In this document: positions 44,810 to 49,514 of the stretch, piece after piece
Layout: every line of letters starts with the position of its first letter
Numbering within the stretch: the stretch's first letter is position 1
Assembly (NCBI GenBank): GCA_946482545.1
Contig: CAMLRX010000013.1
Coordinates: forward strand, 1 to 49,514
DNA: 49,514 bases
DNA from: an uncultured Flavihumibacter sp.
Lineage (GTDB): Bacteria > Bacteroidota > Bacteroidia > Chitinophagales > Chitinophagaceae
Direction: 5' to 3'
Program-made: the position numbers and the translations under genes
The notes under the pieces: model-generated
Databases searched by the model: none
Told to the model about the DNA's origin: nothing
What the model saw: only the letters and a program-made list of their open reading frames with translations

Positions 44810-46123
44810 CTAGTTGTTGGATTGGTAAACAAGTAACTGAACCGATAATTTTGTTTGCTGCCCCGACTCCATGGTTCCCACCAAGCGATGGTTCCATTTT
44901 CCCTGCAAAGCGCCGGTGTAATTACCGGAGAGCGGCACAAAAGCACGTTCGGTGTAATTATTGGCCGTCATTTCTGTGCTGATATAAGCGGGAACATCCC
45001 AGGTATAAAATGTATTGATGCCGTAGATGTCATCCCTGACCAATCGTCCACTCTGTGCAGAAGCCCCGTCCAGAGCAGCAAGCGGTCCTTCGTAGGAAAG
45101 ATCGGGCAACCGGAAATACACGTTCAGCGAATCGGGAATGGTATAATCACGGTAAGTACCGCTGTTGGGGTACAACTGGAACCGGGCCGCCATGAGCCGG
45201 ACGAAGTCGCCATACCCTGGAATGCTTTTAATAGTGGGGAAACTGAATCCCGTGCGAATGCCCGCCAGCGGAAAGAAAAGGTATTGATTACTGAGTTGTT
45301 CCGCCTTCACCGAACTTCCCGGCGTTACAGCCGCGAAAGCCGTTCCGGCTGTATTCGTTGATATTTCAGAAAAGTCTTTTCCCGCTCCCGAAAGTGTGAA
45401 CTGCAGGTACTTCGATTCCCGTACAGCCACATCGGTATGGTAATACAAACGGATATAAATACTGGAATCGGCAGTAGGAAAAGCATAGAGTGGACCATTG
45501 CCTTCAGGCAGCAGCTTTATTCCTTTGAACCACCGTTGAAAAGCTTCATCGGTGCGGATGATTTCATTCTTCTCTTTGTAATACGTGAACAATGCACTGC
45601 CAAGGTCATCCGTGAGTTTCACGCGCACCGAATCGCCCAGGAACGGCCGCATACTCCGGTTAAAAACACCGAGCGCACCCGTTTCTTCACGGAAAGAACT
45701 GACGTTATAAAACAGGTTATCCTCGTTGTAAATTTCTTCCGAAAGCCGGTGCACCTTTAACCTGAAAGGAACGGTGGTATCCCCCAGGTAAGTGGTATTG
45801 ATTTTCGCTACGAAAACAATGGAATCGTAATATTCATTCTGGTTCCCGACATTGTTGTAATCTACCGTAGGCAGTTTAAAGTGCAGGAACGCGTTCGCGG
45901 AAGTAGTGCCCACCAATGGATCGGCATGTGTCCCGGCTACTACGATACCGGTATTTCCTGTTTCGAAGGAATCCAGTCTGAAAACGGTAGCGTTCACGCT
46001 GAACGTATCCAGGTTGATGAGGTAAGGGTTTTCAGAAACGTTTACCGTTTCAATGTAAACGGGTTCTTTCGAGCATGAAATAAATATAGTGCAACACAAT
46101 ATCCTGCAGCAGATCCTGATCAT
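44810..46123 (-). CDS. DUF4270 family lipoprotein
   Basis: The 437-residue protein has a short lipoprotein signal with lipobox IFISC (C17) after several other Cys residues. Its mature part is beta-rich and fits the DUF4270 family (NPYLINLDTFSVNATVFRLDSF, LVGTTSANAFLHFKL near the start; YLFFPLAGIRTGFSFPTIK later). DUF4270 proteins are found widely in Bacteroidota and have no defined role. Coupling to an outer-membrane barrel gene 3 bp downstream suggests both work at the outer membrane. Confidence 0.82.
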   Translation of the reverse strand: MIRICCRILCCTIFISCSKEPVYIETVNVSENPYLINLDTFSVNATVFRLDSFETGNTGIVVAGTHADPLVGTTSANAFLHFKLPTVDYNNVGNQNEYYDSIVFVAKINTTYLGDTTVPFRLKVHRLSEEIYNEDNLFYNVSSFREETGALGVFNRSMRPFLGDSVRVKLTDDLGSALFTYYKEKNEIIRTDEAFQRWFKGIKLLPEGNGPLYAFPTADSSIYIRLYYHTDVAVRESKYLQFTLSGAGKDFSEISTNTAGTAFAAVTPGSSVKAEQLSNQYLFFPLAGIRTGFSFPTIKSIPGYGDFVRLMAARFQLYPNSGTYRDYTIPDSLNVYFRLPDLSYEGPLAALDGASAQSGRLVRDDIYGINTFYTWDVPAYISTEMTANNYTERAFVPLSGNYTGALQGKWNHRLVGTMESGQQTKLSVQLLVYQSNN

Positions 46124-46230
46124 GAGCCTGTTTTCGCCAAACTTAGAAACGGAGCTTTCTTATAAAATGTGAATTGCGGCAAATGATGCGGTTCCGTCGA
46201 TGAAATTAGGGTTGGAGGGTATTTTTTTCG

Positions 46231-46409
46231 CGCAATTGCTTCCTGCCCTAACAGGCAGGAAGCAGCGCACTGCTTCTTACCTCGCAGGAGCAAGGACGCA
46301 ATGAGCGGTTGTAAATTCTACCACCCCAAAAACAAACAACACCTTGCGTCTGCGAGGAACGAAGCAGTGCCCCCTTGCGTTGCGAAGTGCGCAGCACAAA
46401 GCAATTGCG
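46231..46409. repeat. Compound inverted repeat with REP-like core
   Basis: Outer arms CGCAATTGCTT (46231-46241) and AAGCAATTGCG (46399-46409) are perfect complements. Inner matches are GCACTGCTTC (46267-46276) with GAAGCAGTGC (46361-46370), CCTCGCAG (46280-46287) with CTGCGAGG (46350-46357), and GACGCAA (46295-46301) with TTGCGTC (46344-46350). A separate perfect hairpin GCTTCCTGCC/GGCAGGAAGC sits at 46238-46263. No open frame or transposase is present. Confidence 0.7.
46350..46367 (+). repeat. REP-like hairpin with GAGGAACGAA loop, copy 2
   Basis: CTGC and GCAG enclose the same ten-base loop as the copy at 18659. The arms differ between copies yet stay complementary, which points to a selected stem. 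This copy lies inside the right arm of the compound inverted repeat. Confidence 0.55.
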
Positions 46410-46426
46410 TGAAATATCAGCAAAGA

Positions 46427-48595
46427 TTAATACCCCGGATTCTGGTAGGCCGCCCTTCCGGCTGCGTCCAGCGGCTTACCGGTTTCATCCGTGAGCTGGC
46501 TCAGGTATTGGTTGGGCCAGGGGCGGAAGGTATAATGTTTTTGCATGAGCCCTTTGCCGTTGCCATCCTGGCCGCTGGACCCTGAGGTGTTCGCAGAAAC
46601 AGGCCATCTTCCGGTGAGGGGCGAAGCCATCTGGTTGTGGTAGATGGTGCGTTCGTAGAGAATACCGGCGTTGTGCTGGTCTTCCCAGGTGATGCCTTCG
46701 GAGAGGAACTCGCGGGCTTTTTCGTTGTAAATAAAATGGATGAACATATCCGGCTTGCTGGTAACCGTGGGAATGTATTTTTCCAGATTGGCCTGCGGGG
46801 TACCAGGGGTAAAATGATCTTCTGTCACCATGATTTTATTGTATGCACCTGCGGCTGCCGTATAGGGCGCCTGTCTTTCTCCGGCTGTGAGTGTGGCCGC
46901 CTGCGGCTCATACTGCGCCAATACATTTGGACGATTCTCCCCGGATTTATACGCCGCGCGCTGGCGCAGCACATTGATGTCGTTAACGGCGAGCGCATAC
47001 TGTCCTTTTCTGCCATAGGCTTCAGCACGGATCAGATAGGTTTCGGCGAGGCGCATCAGGATAGCATCGCGTGTTCCGGCTTCACTGTTGAAGTTGGCTT
47101 CATCGGAACTACCGCCACGGAGCGGATCCACATATTTTTTGGAAGAGAGGTAAGGCGCGTTCCTGGCGGTGGCGAGGCCCATGGGTGAACCGTCCACAAA
47201 CAGGCGATAGTAGTACCTTCCGGTTACAGCCGAATGAATCCAGCGCACCATGAACTGGAACGGCATCGCCATTACCATAGCGGAATCGAGCGCTTCTTCC
47301 CTTTGGTTCTCGATGTATATCAGTGCGCGTTGGCCGGATAAGATTCTTTTTGCGCCAGCGGTTACTGTGGGTTCACTCGCAGGCTTGTTGGCGTTCCACC
47401 AGGCTGCTGCGGCAGCGCTCCAGGTAAAGGAAGTACTGGTTGCGGGCGGCATGTTCGCAATGTATTCGTACTGGAATGTTTTGTAATACCGCGAATCATT
47501 CACTTTATCGATGAAGTTATCGTAGCCCCAATCGGTAGGCTTGAACGTTCCGAAGGGACGGCCATAGGCCATGACACGCGTAACGCCCGTAAGATCGGTG
47601 TAGTTACCGACATGGTAGTTCACGGAGCGGTTACCACCGAACCTTCCGTTGAGGGAAGTGTTCACATCAAATTGTGCGGCCCACAATACTTCGGAATGCG
47701 GGTTGGTTTCGGATACAGCGGGGTTGAACAGGGTCCAGTAATCGGGTGCCAATGCACCTCCGGTTCCACCAATCACTTCGGAAGCAATGGTGATCACGGA
47801 ATCGAGGTCGGTAGCCACATTGCCTTTGTACAGCATTTTCAGGTGTGTTTCGGTGCTGTTCTGAAAAGCTGCGGCCTGGGCGCGGTTAAGGTAAAGTTTA
47901 GCAAGGAAATGACCTGCGGCCCACTTGGTAGCGCGGCCACGCTCGGTGGCTGCTACAGTAGGCGGAAGATTTTCATAGGCGTATCTCATGTCTGCAATGA
48001 TCTGCTTGTAGATATTCTCAAGACTTGATTTTGGATAATAATAAATCCCATTGTCCTCCCGGTTGGGCACAAGCAGTAAGGGTACATCACCAAGCTGATT
48101 GGAAACCAGGTAATAAGCCCATGAACGCAGCATCAGGATTTCTGCACGCCTTATCTTACGGAAATTTTCATCGGTGCCGAATTTACCCGGCTTCACGTTA
48201 TCAATAATCTCAAGGGCGATGTTACAGTTGTTGATGTGGGGGTATGCACCCATCGGAGCATTGTTCGCGTTCGCGGCCCCCAGGTAATTGTTCACGTTTC
48301 CGGCAATCAGCCCCACATCGCTGCCATAATCACCGGCCCCCATTCTCGCCTGTGCCGCGTTGGATATCATATAAGCATCTGTTCCGGCTTCTATCAGCCT
48401 GGCACCATTGGCATCCCATTCGTGCTTCACGCGGGTATACACATACAATCCATTAATAAGAGCATTCAGGCCATTTTCATCATTAAAATAATCCTGTGTT
48501 AAACTGGCTACCTGCTTTTCTTCCAGGAATTTCTTGCAGGAAGAGAGCGAAATACACGCCAGCACAATTGCGAAAAATAATATATAGCGTTTCAT
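46427..48595 (-). CDS. SusD/RagB-family lipoprotein of a second polysaccharide locus
   Basis: The 722-residue protein begins at the ATG at 48595 with lipobox LSSC (C20); the frame is open 10 codons further but that gives no proper signal. SusD features are the opening FLEEKQVASLTQDYFNDENGLNALINGLY, AEILMLRSWAYYLVSNQLGDVPLLL, LAETYLIRAEAY and a C-terminal FIYNEKAREFLSEGITW. It is longer than the pectin-locus SusD, with insertions in the middle. It follows its susC partner by 19 bp. Substrate is unknown, as the rest of this locus lies outside the window. Confidence 0.95.
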   Translation of the reverse strand: MKRYILFFAIVLACISLSSCKKFLEEKQVASLTQDYFNDENGLNALINGLYVYTRVKHEWDANGARLIEAGTDAYMISNAAQARMGAGDYGSDVGLIAGNVNNYLGAANANNAPMGAYPHINNCNIALEIIDNVKPGKFGTDENFRKIRRAEILMLRSWAYYLVSNQLGDVPLLLVPNREDNGIYYYPKSSLENIYKQIIADMRYAYENLPPTVAATERGRATKWAAGHFLAKLYLNRAQAAAFQNSTETHLKMLYKGNVATDLDSVITIASEVIGGTGGALAPDYWTLFNPAVSETNPHSEVLWAAQFDVNTSLNGRFGGNRSVNYHVGNYTDLTGVTRVMAYGRPFGTFKPTDWGYDNFIDKVNDSRYYKTFQYEYIANMPPATSTSFTWSAAAAAWWNANKPASEPTVTAGAKRILSGQRALIYIENQREEALDSAMVMAMPFQFMVRWIHSAVTGRYYYRLFVDGSPMGLATARNAPYLSSKKYVDPLRGGSSDEANFNSEAGTRDAILMRLAETYLIRAEAYGRKGQYALAVNDINVLRQRAAYKSGENRPNVLAQYEPQAATLTAGERQAPYTAAAGAYNKIMVTEDHFTPGTPQANLEKYIPTVTSKPDMFIHFIYNEKAREFLSEGITWEDQHNAGILYERTIYHNQMASPLTGRWPVSANTSGSSGQDGNGKGLMQKHYTFRPWPNQYLSQLTDETGKPLDAAGRAAYQNPGY

Positions 48596-48614
48596 ATTTT
48601 TTCTTTTATGCGTC

Positions 48615-49514
48615 TTATAATCCAAGTCTTACACCGAACACCACGCTCTGTGGAAGAATGGTATTGTTGTTTGTTCCCCCAAGTGGAGAAGTGGCGTTGG
48701 AATTGGGTTGAGATTGCGACGACCAGTTGGTTTCGTCATCCGGGTTAAGTCCCATCTTCACAATATCCCCGCCGAAAATGAAAGGATTCAGTACCTGGAA
48801 ATTCAACTGAAGTCCATTGATAGATGCCCTTCTCAACAATTGCTTGGGAAGATCATAAGTGAGGGAGATATTTCTTACCACATAAAAAGTTCCGTTGTTG
48901 TATTGCATAGCGGGTGTAAAGTTCTCCACCTGCGCGCCTGATATAGGCATTGGCCATCTTCCGTTGGGGTTGGTCCAGCTCCATACATCGTTCTCCACGC
49001 GTCCGTTGGGATTGGTTCCACCGTTCAGGTTGGGGAATCCACCAAAGTAAGTTTGCCCTACACGTGCGTAAATAAAGGAACTGAGCGACCAGTTCTTATA
49101 AGTAAAGGTATTCGTGATACCGCCGGTCCATTTAGGTCGTGCTGAGCCACGGATCACATAATCTTCGGCATTGATTTTATAATCGCCGTTCTGGTCTTTT
49201 ACTTTGATGGTACCGGGATAAAACCTGTGTCCGTTCGCATTGAACTTGGCCATTTCTTCCAGGTCTTTCGCGCTATTCTGCCAGATGCCATCGTTGTCAT
49301 AATGGAAGAACACCTGGATGGGATGACCAATGAACCAGCGTTGTGCGAGCATATCTACTTTTCCGTTCATCAGTTCCACCCATTGCTCATCGTTCACGGC
49401 GAAGTTTACATCCATATTCCATTTGAAATCTCTTTTGTCCACATTCACGGAGGAAAGCGTTACTTCAAATCCTTTGTTTTGTGTGGCGCCAACGTTTTCC
49501 AGTTTCTCCACATA
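48615..49514 (-). CDS. SusC/RagA-family TonB-dependent transporter, C-terminal part
   Basis: Only the last 299 residues are in the window; the 5' part lies to the right. The visible part is the C-terminal barrel: GATQNKGFEVTLSSVNVDK, a DQNGDYKINAEDYVIRG loop typical of SusC, RPKWTGGITNTFTYKNWSLS and the terminal VVFGVRLGL strand. The frame is open to the window edge; an in-frame GTG at 49511 is not the true start. It pairs with the SusD at 46427. Confidence 0.94.
   Translation of the reverse strand, partial: YVEKLENVGATQNKGFEVTLSSVNVDKRDFKWNMDVNFAVNDEQWVELMNGKVDMLAQRWFIGHPIQVFFHYDNDGIWQNSAKDLEEMAKFNANGHRFYPGTIKVKDQNGDYKINAEDYVIRGSARPKWTGGITNTFTYKNWSLSSFIYARVGQTYFGGFPNLNGGTNPNGRVENDVWSWTNPNGRWPMPISGAQVENFTPAMQYNNGTFYVVRNISLTYDLPKQLLRRASINGLQLNFQVLNPFIFGGDIVKMGLNPDDETNWSSQSQPNSNATSPLGGTNNNTILPQSVVFGVRLGL

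Larger units (their letters stand above)
46124..46426. other. 303-bp intergenic region filled by a compound inverted repeat
   Basis: There is no gene between the second susD (ends 46427) and the DUF4270 gene (starts 46123). Most of the gap is a folded repeat (46231-46409). The promoter of the DUF4270-barrel pair must lie in 46124-46230, but no clear TAnnTTTG element is seen there. Confidence 0.6.

Noticed and set aside
46238..46263. Hairpin GCTTCCTGCC/GGCAGGAAGC as terminator of the second susD
   Set aside because: On the minus strand it is followed by an A-run, not a T-run, and on the plus strand by GC-rich sequence. It is better explained as part of the compound repeat.
1..49514. CRISPR arrays, tRNA genes, insertion sequences, prophage genes
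   Set aside because: No regularly spaced repeats, cloverleaf ends or transposase/integrase motifs were seen on either strand.

Overview
The window comes from a Bacteroidota genome, most likely of the Chitinophagaceae or a close relative. The evidence is two SusC/SusD pairs, lipoproteins with a Cys-Lys-Lys start to the mature protein, DUF4270 and DUF5123-type families, TAnnTTTG-like promoter elements and generally weak Shine-Dalgarno sequences. I see no tRNA, rRNA, CRISPR array, transposase or phage gene. Almost all genes lie on the minus strand.

Layout from left to right. (1) 1-4063 holds the first 1354 residues of a large secreted esterase carrying Ig-like, fibronectin III, PA14, LamG and cadherin-like modules; its end lies outside the window. 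(2) 4598-5395 is a 2-oxoglutarate/Fe(II) oxygenase on the plus strand, separated by a bidirectional terminator from (3) 5469-13359, an exopolysaccharide operon read leftward: receiver protein, sugar-phosphate transferase, two glycosyltransferases, methyltransferase, GT-C-like membrane protein and two acyltransferase-3 proteins. (4) 13360-13956 is non-coding and ends with a terminator. (5) 13957-42229 is a 28-kb pectin utilisation locus (PUL), all on the minus strand and read from susC. (6) 42531-43574 is a divergent LacI-type regulator. (7) 43571-46123 encodes an outer-membrane barrel protein and a DUF4270 lipoprotein. (8) 46427-49514 is a second SusD plus the 3' end of its SusC, the edge of another PUL.

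The pectin locus reads as a complete route from polymer to cytoplasmic 2-keto-3-deoxygluconate. SusC/SusD and a beta-helix lipoprotein bind and import. Two PL1 pectate lyases, two CE8 pectin methylesterases, a CE12 rhamnogalacturonan acetylesterase, an alpha/beta esterase, two GH28 polygalacturonases, a GH43 and a GH105 depolymerise and deacylate. ExuT imports hexuronates. UxaC, UxaB and UxaA convert galacturonate through tagaturonate and altronate to 2-keto-3-deoxygluconate. The KDG kinase, KDPG aldolase and KduI/KduD steps are not in the window.

The main non-gene signals are: a cluster of LacI-family operator-like sites in the susC/lacI gap, with a nearly identical 24-base copy in front of a GH28 gene 18.5 kb away; a 75-bp repeat that is precisely a signal-peptide cassette shared by two adjacent unrelated enzymes; a hairpin family with a fixed loop and changing stem; a 32-base palindrome across a stop codon; and an extreme C-over-G strand bias at the 3' end of uxaB. 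Assignments rest on motif recognition by eye; no database search was possible.
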